A stretch of 64,000 nucleotides of DNA, taken from contig NZ_LIHP01000002.1 in NCBI RefSeq assembly GCF_001314605.1, positions 1 to 64,000 of the forward strand, written 5' to 3'. The DNA is from Marinobacter sp. HL-58. Its GTDB lineage: Bacteria > Pseudomonadota > Gammaproteobacteria > Pseudomonadales > Oleiphilaceae. The notes below the pieces were generated by a model. The model was not told where the DNA came from and did not search any database. It saw only the letters and a program-made list of their open reading frames with translations. The position numbers and the translations under genes are program-made. Positions 8,597 through 16,566 of this stretch are shown here, in pieces (within the stretch, counting starts at the first letter, position 1; each line of letters starts with the position of its first letter).

Positions 8597-9508
8597 ATGA
8601 TTAGCTGTTGTGTTGTTATTCCCTCTAAAGATAGGCCTTATTCAGTGATTAAGAGCTTGGAAAGTGTATTTTCTCAGTCGGTTTTACCCACCGAGGTGAT
8701 AGTCGTTGATGATGGCTCCGATCCCGAATTAGAATTAAATGACAAAATTTCGATTCCAGATAATGTAAGTCTAAGATTGATTAGGAATGCGCAATCAATG
8801 GGTGCTCCTTTTTCCCGTAACTTAGGCGTAAAAAATTGCTCTACCGATATAGTGTTGTTTCTTGATGATGACGACTTTTTTTCGGTGGATAAAATAGAGA
8901 AAGTAATTAAAGAGTTTGAGGATGAAGAAGTGGGCTTGGTTACCTCCTACTCTCAAGTATTTATTAAGGATCTTGGTATAGCTTATCGCATCAAGCCGAA
9001 TGCCAATCCAAACCTTCGTAACCAGCTAGAGAAAAACGTTATCGGAACAACTTCAATGATGTGTATTAGACGAAGTGTATTTAGTAAAGCTGAAGGTTTT
9101 GATGAGCTGCTCGCTGCAAGGCAAGACTACGAGTTTGGCATAAGGCTTCTTCAGATTTGTCAAAAAACGGTTTGTATTCCTGAGGTTCTAGTGAATATAA
9201 ATGTTGAACTTTCAGAAAAAAGTATATCTAAATCGGTTGATAAAAATGTTAAGGCAATCAATTATATTGAGCAAAAATATCATGAAGAACTAAAGCAACT
9301 TACACCCTCTGAGAGAAGGTCTCGTGCATTGGCAAATAATAACTTTCTCGCCCATAAAATGCTCATATCGGGAAATGTGATTTCCGCCATAGCTATGTTA
9401 TTCAAGAGTGGGGTCAGGTTTCGATCTATTTCATCGTTGCTTGCTGGTTTTTCATTGTGCCTTGGCCGAAAAATGTTTTTCAGAGTGTTAAGTATCAGAA
9501 ATCGATAG
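8597..9508 (+). CDS. Glycosyltransferase family 2
   Basis: The 303-residue GT-A protein opens MISCCVVIPSKDRPYSVIKSLESVFSQ and continues VIVVDDGSD, with the metal-binding FLDDDDFF at about 92-99 and the acceptor-side LLAARQDYEFGIRLL. GT2 enzymes transfer a sugar from a UDP or dTDP donor with inversion. The gene is AT-rich and ends immediately before the next start, as in an operon. The exact linkage cannot be predicted. Confidence 0.88.
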   Translation: MISCCVVIPSKDRPYSVIKSLESVFSQSVLPTEVIVVDDGSDPELELNDKISIPDNVSLRLIRNAQSMGAPFSRNLGVKNCSTDIVLFLDDDDFFSVDKIEKVIKEFEDEEVGLVTSYSQVFIKDLGIAYRIKPNANPNLRNQLEKNVIGTTSMMCIRRSVFSKAEGFDELLAARQDYEFGIRLLQICQKTVCIPEVLVNINVELSEKSISKSVDKNVKAINYIEQKYHEELKQLTPSERRSRALANNNFLAHKMLISGNVISAIAMLFKSGVRFRSISSLLAGFSLCLGRKMFFRVLSIRNR

Positions 9509-10783
9509 TTGGCGGTTATTTTGAGCAATTTTAATGTATTTGAAAGACAAGTTGCCAAGCTTCTGTCTAGAACACCTGGGCTAAAGAAGAGTCTCAAGCT
9601 ATTCTATTCGAGGTTGGCTTTCCTTCGTCACAGAAAAAATTATCGTAAAAGAGCCGTTCGTGAACCTTTCCCTTACCGGAGTGGAGCTAAGGAGACCTTT
9701 TTCGGTTATTTTGATAAATCGCCAGTCAACCAAAATGGCTATGTGTTGGTTTACACTACTGAAGAAGATACGTCGAAGGCTCCGTTGCCCCAAGGTGAGG
9801 TGGTTTTGAATGTGCATGATTCGAAGAATCAGGAAGTTGTTTTATCGATCACTGTAAGAGCTTTTAATTGGCAACAGGGTTCCAGAGCACATTGGTTGGA
9901 TGATGATCTGTTTATTTTCAATGATTTTGACGAAGCTTCCGCGAGCTACGTTGCAAAAGTTTGGTCGTTGAAGGGCGAAAAACAGGTAAAAACGTTCACG
10001 TTGCCAGTTCAGGATTCGTTTGGGGTTGAATATTTTATTTCTTTGGATTATCAACGCCTACAGGCATTAAGGCCGGATTATGGGTACCAGAATCTGCCTC
10101 CTATGAATCAGGCAGAGCTCGAAAAGCTAGAAAATGATGGGTTGTGGCTTGTTGATTTCGCAACAGGTTCTTCAAGATTGTTCATATCCCTTTCTGACCT
10201 TAAGTCCTTCCAGTTCAAGCCGGAGATGGAGAATGCCCATCATAAAGTGAATCACGTGATGATTTCTCCAAGTGGGCGTCAGTTTATCTTCATGCATCGA
10301 TTTCGCAACGGAGGGGCCCGTACTGACCGGTTGTTTCTTGCCGATGTTGAGAATGGCCAGCTGAGACTTTTGGCTGATTTCGGCATGGTAAGTCATTGTT
10401 TTTGGGCTAACGAGGAGAGTGTTTTTGGTTATTTGCGGGGCCCTGGAAATAAAGAGGGCTACTGGTTGGTCAATGTCGATACCGGGGATTTTACCTCTTT
10501 TGGTGCCGGAAAACTGGACCGGTACGGAGATGGCCATCCACATGTCTGGGGGGACTGGTTTGTTACGGATACGTATCCGGACAAATCCCGGATGCAACAC
10601 CTGATTCTGGGTAACTTTAAAACCGGTGAGGTGAGGGAGATTGGTGAGTTTTTCCATGGGTTTGAGTACGACGGTGAGAGCCGTTGCGATTTGCATCCGA
10701 GATTCTCGCTAGACGGTAAATCGGTTTTCTTCGACTCTGTTTTCTCAGGCAAGCGTCAGCTCTACAAAATGGATCTCGACTGA
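9509..10783 (+). CDS. Polysaccharide-locus protein of unknown function, probable beta-propeller
   Basis: About 424 residues, starting at TTG 9509 or 9521, immediately after the previous stop and overlapping the next gene by one base. After a basic N-terminal ~50 residues the sequence shows recurring strand blocks such as GYFDKSPVNQNGYVLVYTT, FNWQQGSRAHWLDDDLFIFND, HVMISPSGRQFIFMHRF, SHCFWANEESVFGYLRG, HPHVWGDWFVTDTYPD and HPRFSLDGKSVFFDS. The S-P-x-G-x-x-F/W-x-D-G repeats resemble TolB/oligogalacturonate-lyase-like propellers. There is no signal peptide. Its place between two GT2 genes suggests glycan modification or a scaffold role; enzymatic activity is not shown by the sequence. Confidence 0.6.
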   Translation: MAVILSNFNVFERQVAKLLSRTPGLKKSLKLFYSRLAFLRHRKNYRKRAVREPFPYRSGAKETFFGYFDKSPVNQNGYVLVYTTEEDTSKAPLPQGEVVLNVHDSKNQEVVLSITVRAFNWQQGSRAHWLDDDLFIFNDFDEASASYVAKVWSLKGEKQVKTFTLPVQDSFGVEYFISLDYQRLQALRPDYGYQNLPPMNQAELEKLENDGLWLVDFATGSSRLFISLSDLKSFQFKPEMENAHHKVNHVMISPSGRQFIFMHRFRNGGARTDRLFLADVENGQLRLLADFGMVSHCFWANEESVFGYLRGPGNKEGYWLVNVDTGDFTSFGAGKLDRYGDGHPHVWGDWFVTDTYPDKSRMQHLILGNFKTGEVREIGEFFHGFEYDGESRCDLHPRFSLDGKSVFFDSVFSGKRQLYKMDLD

Positions 10784-11613
10784 TGGGCTTCTCAGTATTG
10801 ATGTCTGTATACCAGGGTGATGATCCCCAGCACCTTACCGAAGCGTTGCGAAGTATATGGGATGATCAATCAGTTCGGCCTTCTGAAATCGTATTGGTTT
10901 TTGATGGGCCAGTGCCCACAGAGTTGGAGAGGGTTGTAGACCAATGGAAAGCTACCTTAGGCCCGGTTCTGATAACAGAGCGCTTTGAGGTTAATCAGGG
11001 CCTTGGGGCCGCGTTACATCGTGGCCTGTCACTTGCTGGCAATGAGTTGGTTGCACGGATGGATGCGGATGATATTGCCTCGAGTGAGCGGTTCGCCATT
11101 CAACTTGCGATGCTTGAAGAGCGGGAGGATATCGATATCCTCGGTAGCTTTGTGCAGGAGATCTCCTTCGACGGGAAACCTCTTGGGCTCAGGACAATGC
11201 CCTCAGAGCACCACTCGATTGTGGCGAATCTTTGGGCATCACCAATTATTCACCCGACGGTCATGATGCGCCGCTCAAGGGTTCTCTCATCGGGCAATTA
11301 TGATCCGGCCTGTCGGCGCCGGCAGGATTATGAGCTATGGTTTCGTTGTGCGGCAAACGGGCTCCGGTTTCATAACTTGGCTCTGCCATTGCTTCATTAC
11401 CGGTTTGGCGCTCACACTCATAAAAAGCAGTTGCCCAGACTGGCGCTGGAGCAGGCGCTGATAGGCTACCGTGGTGCCGGCAGGCTGGGGATGCCCTTTT
11501 ACCAGAGGGCTGCGTGTTTTATTCCATTTATTCGTTCGTTGCTGCCAGCGCAGGTTCAGCACCTGGTGTACAAGTTGCTCACACCAATGGATCCGAGGCG
11601 GAAAAGCAAATGA
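10783..11613 (+). CDS. Glycosyltransferase family 2 (AmsE/WcaA-like)
   Basis: The 276-residue product begins MGFSVLMSVYQGDDPQHLTEALRSIWDQ-type sequence with a DGP loop (VLVFDGPV), then NQGLGAALHRGL and the metal site MDADDIAS at about 92-99. The acceptor region includes FVQEISFDG, HPTVMMRRS and CRRRQDYELWFR. This set is typical of AmsE-like GT2 enzymes in exopolysaccharide loci. Its ATG overlaps the upstream stop (ATGA type), and its own stop overlaps the next ATG. GC content rises here compared with the upstream genes. Confidence 0.88.
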   Translation: MGFSVLMSVYQGDDPQHLTEALRSIWDDQSVRPSEIVLVFDGPVPTELERVVDQWKATLGPVLITERFEVNQGLGAALHRGLSLAGNELVARMDADDIASSERFAIQLAMLEEREDIDILGSFVQEISFDGKPLGLRTMPSEHHSIVANLWASPIIHPTVMMRRSRVLSSGNYDPACRRRQDYELWFRCAANGLRFHNLALPLLHYRFGAHTHKKQLPRLALEQALIGYRGAGRLGMPFYQRAACFIPFIRSLLPAQVQHLVYKLLTPMDPRRKSK

Positions 11614-12551
11614 CTGCACGGAAGAAGGTTCTGATTACGGGAGCGACCGGATTTATTGGCCGATATCTCGTTGAAGCTCTGTTGGCCGGCAACGATTTTG
11701 ACGTGGTTGTTGCGGGACGGCGGTGTCCCGAATTGCCATCAGAAAGTGGGTTAGAGTTTTTCGACGTGGGAGAGATCAATGGTGGATCTGACTGGAGAGA
11801 AAGCCTTCATGGGGTGCAAGCAGTTATTCACTTGGCTGGTCTGGCACATCTGAACAAGCGGGCGAGTTCCGCTGCTCAACAGTTTCATCAGGTGAATGTG
11901 CAAGGAACATTGAACCTGGCGAATCAAGCTGAGGGTGCAGGAGTCACGCACTTTCTGTTCATGAGTTCTATTGGGGTAAATGGTAATTCAAATCATCAGC
12001 CGTTCACCGTTTCGGATACTCCAGCACCCAAAGAGCTTTATGCAGAGTCCAAAATGCATGCGGAACAACAGCTAAAATCGCAGCTTGTAGACTCTTCCAT
12101 GGCCCTGACGATTGTTCGTCCGCCGTTGGTTTATGGTCCGAATGCGCCCGGCAATTTTGGGCTATTGTGTTCTATTGTTAAGAAGCCGTTGCCTCTTCCT
12201 CTTGCTGGTATTCAGAATAGGCGCTCGTTTGTTTCAGTATGGAATTTGGTCGACTTACTTATTCGCTGTTTGAAGGATGATGCTTCGAAAGGAAAGACGT
12301 TTTTGGTCCGTGATGGCCAAGACGTTTCTACCTCTGACTTTCTGCGATTGATAGGCGATGCCTCTGGGTATGGGGTTCGATTGTTCCGAGTTTCACACTC
12401 ATTCTTGAAGCTTGCAGCCGCGTGTCTTGGAAAAAAGGCAAGTTACGACAGGCTCTTTGATTCATTGCTGGTGGACGATAGCTATACAAGGGAAGTTCTT
12501 GGATGGACACCTCCCCTTACCCTTGAGGAGTCTCTCAGGAAATGTTTTTAA
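11610..12551 (+). CDS. NAD(P)-dependent 4-ketosugar reductase/epimerase, WbpV/WreQ-like
   Basis: The 313-residue extended SDR has GxxGxxG at 11-17 (TGATGFIG), SSIGVNG, and the catalytic YAESK. The ATG at 11610 overlaps the upstream stop; an open frame further upstream is only run-on. In known O-antigen loci, homologues next to a WbpM-type dehydratase reduce UDP-2-acetamido-4-keto-2,6-dideoxyhexose to UDP-QuiNAc (WreQ, Rhizobium etli) or act as an epimerase/reductase for Fuc/QuiNAc. The two following genes are exactly the expected partners. QuiNAc is the favoured product; FucNAc is the alternative. Confidence 0.8.
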   Translation: MTARKKVLITGATGFIGRYLVEALLAGNDFDVVVAGRRCPELPSESGLEFFDVGEINGGSDWRESLHGVQAVIHLAGLAHLNKRASSAAQQFHQVNVQGTLNLANQAEGAGVTHFLFMSSIGVNGNSNHQPFTVSDTPAPKELYAESKMHAEQQLKSQLVDSSMALTIVRPPLVYGPNAPGNFGLLCSIVKKPLPLPLAGIQNRRSFVSVWNLVDLLIRCLKDDASKGKTFLVRDGQDVSTSDFLRLIGDASGYGVRLFRVSHSFLKLAAACLGKKASYDRLFDSLLVDDSYTREVLGWTPPLTLEESLRKCF

Positions 12552-12552
12552 G

Positions 12553-13104
12553 ATGATTCGCGCATTTGATTTGGTTTTTGCCACAGTTGGTTTAGTTTTA
12601 GGCTTTCCGATCTTTTTGATTATTATGATGATCGGATTATTTGATACGGGAGAGCCCATTTTTAGGCAGGAGCGGGTGGGTAGCAACAAAAAGCCATTCA
12701 CGCTCATCAAATTTCGAACTATGAAGGTGGATACCGCTTCGGTAGCGAGTCATCTCGCAAACACGGCTTCCATTACGAAATTTGGCCGTTTTCTCCGCCG
12801 AACCAAGTTAGATGAACTTCCCCAACTCTGGAACGTGTTGAAAGGAGAAATGAGTCTTGTTGGGCCTCGGCCTTGTTTGTTCAACCAGGAAGAATTAATT
12901 GAGGAAAGGGAGTCCAGAGGGGTGCTTCAGGCTCGTCCCGGCATCACCGGGTTGGCGCAGATTAACAATATCGACATGTCCACCCCACGTTTATTGGCGG
13001 AAACAGATGCTAAGATGCTAGACAGCCTGAATCTGAAAAATTACTTTCTCTATATTGTTCATACATTACTCGGCAAGGGTGCCGGCGACCGCGTAAAGGA
13101 CTGA
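12553..13104 (+). CDS. Initiating phosphoglycosyltransferase, PglC/WreU-like
   Basis: A 183-residue monotopic PGT of the short type. An N-terminal re-entrant hydrophobic helix ([22 protein letters not shown]) is followed by FRQERVG, LIKFRTM, the Asp-Glu catalytic dyad in [23 protein letters not shown] and [10 protein letters not shown]. Such enzymes move a sugar-1-phosphate from UDP-sugar to undecaprenyl phosphate, starting the repeat unit. The ATG at 12553 lies one base after the upstream stop, with the ribosome site inside the upstream gene. The neighbouring reductase and dehydratase suggest UDP-QuiNAc (or UDP-FucNAc) as donor. Confidence 0.88.
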   Translation: MIRAFDLVFATVGLVLGFPIFLIIMMIGLFDTGEPIFRQERVGSNKKPFTLIKFRTMKVDTASVASHLANTASITKFGRFLRRTKLDELPQLWNVLKGEMSLVGPRPCLFNQEELIEERESRGVLQARPGITGLAQINNIDMSTPRLLAETDAKMLDSLNLKNYFLYIVHTLLGKGAGDRVKD

Positions 13105-13106
13105 AC

Positions 13107-15047
13107 GTGATAAAAACCTTTCTCAATCTACCGCGTGTGCAGAAGCGAATCATATCCGTTGCCTCGGATATGGTAGTGCTGTTTTTTGCCATCTGGGCGG
13201 CTTATGCCTTGCGGTTGGAGCAACAGCTATGGGTGCCAAACCGTGATCAGCTCATAGTAGCCGCCATCACGGTCGTGTTTACCATCGCGGTATTCATTCG
13301 GTTGGGCCTTTATCGGGCGGTTATTCGGTACCTGGGCGACAAAGCATTTCTTACCATAATATACGGCGTTACCTTGTCAGCCTTATCGCTGATTGTTCTC
13401 GGTTATCTCCTGCAGGTATTCATCCCCCGCTCCGTACCCATTATTTATGGCGCACTGGCTTTCCTGTTTGTCAGCGGTACTCGCTTAGGCGTCCGGATAA
13501 TCGTAAACCACCCCAAGCAGCGAGCCAAAGAACCTGTCGCCATTGTCGGTGCCGGTCAAACGGGTATGCAGCTGGCTTCTGCACTGGAGCAGGGTACGGA
13601 ATATCGCCCGGTTGTGTTCGTGACATTTGAACGATCGAATCACAAGTCCATGATTAATGGCCTGCCGGTGGTCAGCATCAACCACATTGAGAAGCACCTG
13701 CCGAAGTACCGGGCACGGCGGATACTGCTGGCCCTGGATGAAGATACTCAGATTGACCGTAAGAAGCTGCTGAAACAACTGGAGCCGCTTTCGATTCCGG
13801 TTCAGACGGTTCCCTCCATGTCGGAGCTGGTGGCTGGCCAGGCTCGGATTAATGATATCCGGGATCTGGAAATTGAGGATCTGCTGGGGCGGGATCCGGT
13901 TCGGCCGGATTCCGCCGTTGTCGCCAAGAGCCTGTATCAGAAGTCTGTGATGGTAACCGGCGCGGGTGGTTCGATTGGCTCGGAGCTGTGTCGCCAGATT
14001 ATTCGCCATCGCCCAAGCACGTTGGTGTTGTTTGAGCAGTCGGAATTTTCGCTGTATGCCATTGAGCGTGAGCTGCGCTCCATTAATCAGATCGAAGGGC
14101 TTGGGGTAGAGCTGCACCCGCTGCTTGGCAATGTGTGCCACCGCCGCCGGTGTGAAACGGTGATGAAGGCCTTTGGTGTCCAGACGGTGTACCACGCAGC
14201 CGCCTACAAGCACGTGCCGCTGGTTGAACACAATGTGATTGAGGGTATCCAGAACAACGTATTCGGCACCTGGCACACGGCGGAAGCGGCGATTGCGGCC
14301 GGGGTTGAGCGGTTTGTGCTGATCTCCACGGACAAGGCAGTTCGCCCTACCAACGTGATGGGCGCCAGCAAGCGGTTGGCGGAGCTAGTGCTGCAGGCGC
14401 TGGCGCAGCGGCAGCAGAAGACGGTTTTCTCCATGGTTCGGTTCGGGAATGTGCTGGGCTCATCCGGTTCCGTGGTGCCTCTGTTCCGGGACCAGATTCG
14501 CGACGGCGGTCCGGTTACGGTGACCCATCCGGATATCATCCGGTATTTCATGACCATCCCGGAGGCCAGTCAACTGGTTCTTCAGGCCGGCAGTATTGGC
14601 CTGGGCGGTGAGGTGTTTGTGCTGGACATGGGCGAGCCGGTCAAAATTGCGGATCTGGCCCGGAAGATGATTCACCTGATGGGCCTGGAAGAGAAAACCG
14701 AGGACGATCCGGATGGTGATATTGAGGTGGTGTTCACCGGCCTGCGCCCTGGAGAGAAGCTGTACGAGGAGCTGCTGATTGGGGATGATCCGCAAGGGAC
14801 ATCGCACCCGCGTATTATGATGGCGCGGGAGGTGTCGTTGCCCTGGGAGCAGGTGGAGGACTTTATCAGCCAGCTGCAGCGTGCCAGCCAGGCGTTTGAC
14901 TGTGGTGCCATTATTGATGTGCTGAAGAATGCGAAAACTGGTTACGCGCCGAATGGTGGGGTGGAGGACCTGGTTTGGTGTAATGGGGCTTCGGATGTAG
15001 CGGCAGACGAGCGGCAGGGTGAGAAGGTGCACAGGTTGTCAGTGTAG
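13107..15047 (+). CDS. wbpM: UDP-GlcNAc 4,6-dehydratase, WbpM/FlaA1-like membrane form
   Basis: The 646-residue protein has four N-terminal membrane segments (about 10-115), an intermediate nucleotide-binding domain with VAIVGAGQTG, and the SDR domain with VTGAGGSIGSEL from about 282. The catalytic set is the WbpM-type Ser-Met-Lys (S407, M418, K422 in STDKAVRPTNVMGASK). It converts UDP-GlcNAc to UDP-4-keto-6-deoxy-GlcNAc, the precursor for QuiNAc or FucNAc. The GTG start lies 2 bases after the upstream stop. The TAG stop is inside a REP unit, so the native end may have been altered. It closes the O-antigen locus, as in Pseudomonas. Confidence 0.92.
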   Translation: MIKTFLNLPRVQKRIISVASDMVVLFFAIWAAYALRLEQQLWVPNRDQLIVAAITVVFTIAVFIRLGLYRAVIRYLGDKAFLTIIYGVTLSALSLIVLGYLLQVFIPRSVPIIYGALAFLFVSGTRLGVRIIVNHPKQRAKEPVAIVGAGQTGMQLASALEQGTEYRPVVFVTFERSNHKSMINGLPVVSINHIEKHLPKYRARRILLALDEDTQIDRKKLLKQLEPLSIPVQTVPSMSELVAGQARINDIRDLEIEDLLGRDPVRPDSAVVAKSLYQKSVMVTGAGGSIGSELCRQIIRHRPSTLVLFEQSEFSLYAIERELRSINQIEGLGVELHPLLGNVCHRRRCETVMKAFGVQTVYHAAAYKHVPLVEHNVIEGIQNNVFGTWHTAEAAIAAGVERFVLISTDKAVRPTNVMGASKRLAELVLQALAQRQQKTVFSMVRFGNVLGSSGSVVPLFRDQIRDGGPVTVTHPDIIRYFMTIPEASQLVLQAGSIGLGGEVFVLDMGEPVKIADLARKMIHLMGLEEKTEDDPDGDIEVVFTGLRPGEKLYEELLIGDDPQGTSHPRIMMAREVSLPWEQVEDFISQLQRASQAFDCGAIIDVLKNAKTGYAPNGGVEDLVWCNGASDVAADERQGEKVHRLSV

Positions 15048-15075
15048 GTCGAATTAGGCGAAGCCGTAATCCGAC
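15044..15075. repeat. REP unit overlapping the dehydratase stop codon
   Basis: GTAGGTCGAATTAG...CGTAATCCGAC palindrome with a central GCGAAGC. The TAG at 15045-15047 ends the wbpM-like gene. Confidence 0.85.
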
Positions 15076-15107
15076 AACTCGGAGCCTGGCGTTGCCGTAG
15101 CCTGATA

Positions 15108-15217
15108 AGTTTGGTGGCTGGCCCGGGGGTGGGGGTGCCTTTTCTTTGGAAAAAGAACTCGCTACGCTCAGACACCTTTTTCTGGCAGAAAAGGCACCCC
15201 CACCCCCGGTCCGATCG
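15108..15217. repeat. Palindromic element P, copy 1
   Basis: A perfect 21-bp inverted repeat (left arm from GGGGGTGGGGGTGCC, right arm GGCACCCCCACCCCC) flanks a ~40-nt core containing GAAAAAG, ACTCGCTACGCTCAG and CTTTTTC. The same core recurs at 15737-15857, 18386-18500 and 43911-44020 with different but self-complementary arms. No convincing gene is encoded, although run-on frames pass through it. Confidence 0.9.
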
Positions 15218-15233
15218 GACTTTTGAGGAAAAC

Positions 15234-15476
15234 ATGCCGGTAATTCTCAGGTATCAGGGTTTTAAGTTCTTTTTTTATTCGAACGAAGGTAATCCGTTAG
15301 AACCAGCTCATATTCATGTGCGTTCAGCAGGAAAGGAAGCAAAGTTTTGGCTGTCTCCCGCGGTATCGTTGGCACGGAATGATGGTTTTGATGCTCGAAC
15401 GATTCGGGTATTGTTGGAGTTGACGGAACAAAATCAGACATTGTTCGAGGATGCATGGCATGACTATTTCGCCTGA
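15234..15476 (+). CDS. DUF4160 protein
   Basis: An 80-residue protein, MPVILRYQGFKFFFYSNEG, with the family signature PAHIHVRSAGKEAKFWLSP and a C-terminal EDAWHDYF. The ATG at 15234 follows a GAGGAAAA ribosome site. DUF4160 genes are commonly found next to DUF2442 genes, as here with a short overlap, and the pair is often suspected to be a toxin-antitoxin-like module, though its biochemistry is not established. It lies between P copies 1 and 2. Confidence 0.88.
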   Translation: MPVILRYQGFKFFFYSNEGNPLEPAHIHVRSAGKEAKFWLSPAVSLARNDGFDARTIRVLLELTEQNQTLFEDAWHDYFA

Positions 15477-15711
15477 AAAAGCCTGGTTTGATGAAGACAA
15501 TCTTTGGGTCATGCTTTCAGATGGCCGGACAATTGGTGCTCCGCTGGCCTGGTTTCCGCGCCTGCTGCACGCGGATTATAGTGCCCGGGGGGATTTTGAG
15601 TTAAGCGTCCATGGTATTCACTGGGATTCGCTGGATGAGGATATCAGCGTTCAGGGCTTACTTGCCGGGCAGGGTGACCAAACTCACTCAAAACAGGGCC
15701 ACGCTGCCTGA
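15460..15711 (+). CDS. DUF2442 protein
   Basis: An 83-residue protein with the DUF2442 core LWVMLSDGRTIGAPLAWFPRLLHA and the terminal IHWDSLDEDISVQGLLAG. The ATG at 15460 is preferred because CGAGG lies 9-10 nt upstream; ATG 15451 is in frame. It overlaps the DUF4160 gene by 17 nt, so translation is coupled. In plausible TA terms this would be the regulatory or antitoxin partner, but that is inference from pairing alone. Confidence 0.88.
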   Translation: MTISPEKAWFDEDNLWVMLSDGRTIGAPLAWFPRLLHADYSARGDFELSVHGIHWDSLDEDISVQGLLAGQGDQTHSKQGHAA

Positions 15712-15736
15712 TTTCCTGTTTAATTCAAGATCTCAT

Positions 15737-15857
15737 AGCCTGATAAGTTTGGTGGCTGGCCCGGCGGTGGGGTACTTTTTCTTTGGAAAAAGAACTCGCT
15801 TCGCTCAGACACCTTTTTCTGGCAGAAAAGGTACCCCACCGCCGGTCCGATCAGGCT
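15737..15857. repeat. Palindromic element P, copy 2
   Basis: An outer inverted repeat AGCCTGAT/ATCAGGCT (15737-15744 and 15850-15857) encloses inner arms GGCGGTGGGGTAC/GTACCCCACCGCC and the conserved core. Compared with copy 1 the arms differ at paired positions (G-C to A-T and others), keeping base pairing with one wobble. Copies 1 and 2 bracket the DUF4160/DUF2442 pair in the same orientation. Confidence 0.9.
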
Positions 15858-15939
15858 CTCGTATAGGGTCAGATAACCAAATAGACTGTGTTTTGGAGAT
15901 CTGGAGACACAGAAGTTCCACAAGCAAGGTAGCTGTTTA

Positions 15940-16560
15940 ATGTCTGAAAACGTTGTCTGGCATCACCAGAAAGTCACCCGTGCGGATCGGGCTTCTATCA
16001 AGAATCAGAGCCCGTGCCTTTTGTGGTTTACCGGGCTGAGCGGTTCCGGCAAGTCCACCATTGCCAATGCGCTGGATGTGGCGTTGTTTGAGCGGGGGTA
16101 CCACACCTTTTTGCTGGACGGTGACAATGTGCGGCATGGTCTGAACAGGGATCTTGGCTTTTCTGATGAGGACCGGATTGAAAATATCCGCCGCATTGGC
16201 GAGGTGAGCAAGTTGTTTACCGATGCGGGTATGATTGTGCTCAGTGCGTTTATTTCGCCGTTCACCAGCGACAGGCGCCTGGTGCGTAATCTTTTCCCGG
16301 CGGGGGAGTACATTGAGGTTTTCATGGATACCCCGCTTGAGACCTGTGAGCAAAGAGATCCCAAGGGGCTTTATGAAAAAGCCCGAGCCGGCAAGATCAA
16401 GCATTTTACGGGTATCGATTCCCCCTACGAAGTGCCGGAGCGGGCGGAGGTTCGCCTGGATACTTCCCGGATGTCCGTGGATGATTGCGTGAACCGGTTG
16501 ATTGATTACCTGCTTGAGCGACAGCTGATTTTTACCTCGCCGCAAACCACCGGAGCGTAA
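15940..16560 (+). CDS. cysC: Adenylylsulfate kinase
   Basis: The 206-residue product carries the P-loop GLSGSGKST (32-40), LLDGDNVRHGLNRDLGFSDEDR with the APS-binding residues, and FMDTPLETCEQRDPKGLYEKAR with TGIDSPYE. It phosphorylates APS to PAPS, the sulfate donor. With the sulfate/anion permease gene 6 nt downstream it forms a sulfate uptake and activation pair. Placed beside a polysaccharide locus, PAPS might feed glycan sulfation, but no sulfotransferase is visible in the window, so assimilation is the safer role. Confidence 0.95.
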   Translation: MSENVVWHHQKVTRADRASIKNQSPCLLWFTGLSGSGKSTIANALDVALFERGYHTFLLDGDNVRHGLNRDLGFSDEDRIENIRRIGEVSKLFTDAGMIVLSAFISPFTSDRRLVRNLFPAGEYIEVFMDTPLETCEQRDPKGLYEKARAGKIKHFTGIDSPYEVPERAEVRLDTSRMSVDDCVNRLIDYLLERQLIFTSPQTTGA

Positions 16561-16566
16561 TTTTCC

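Noticed and set aside
13485..15032. Several long antisense frames in the wbpM-like gene
   Set aside because: They overlap a well-supported dehydratase and have Arg/His/Gln-rich text without motifs.
15111..15233. N-terminal extension of the DUF4160 frame through P copy 1
   Set aside because: The same peptide text appears wherever P occurs; the family start and ribosome site are at 15234.
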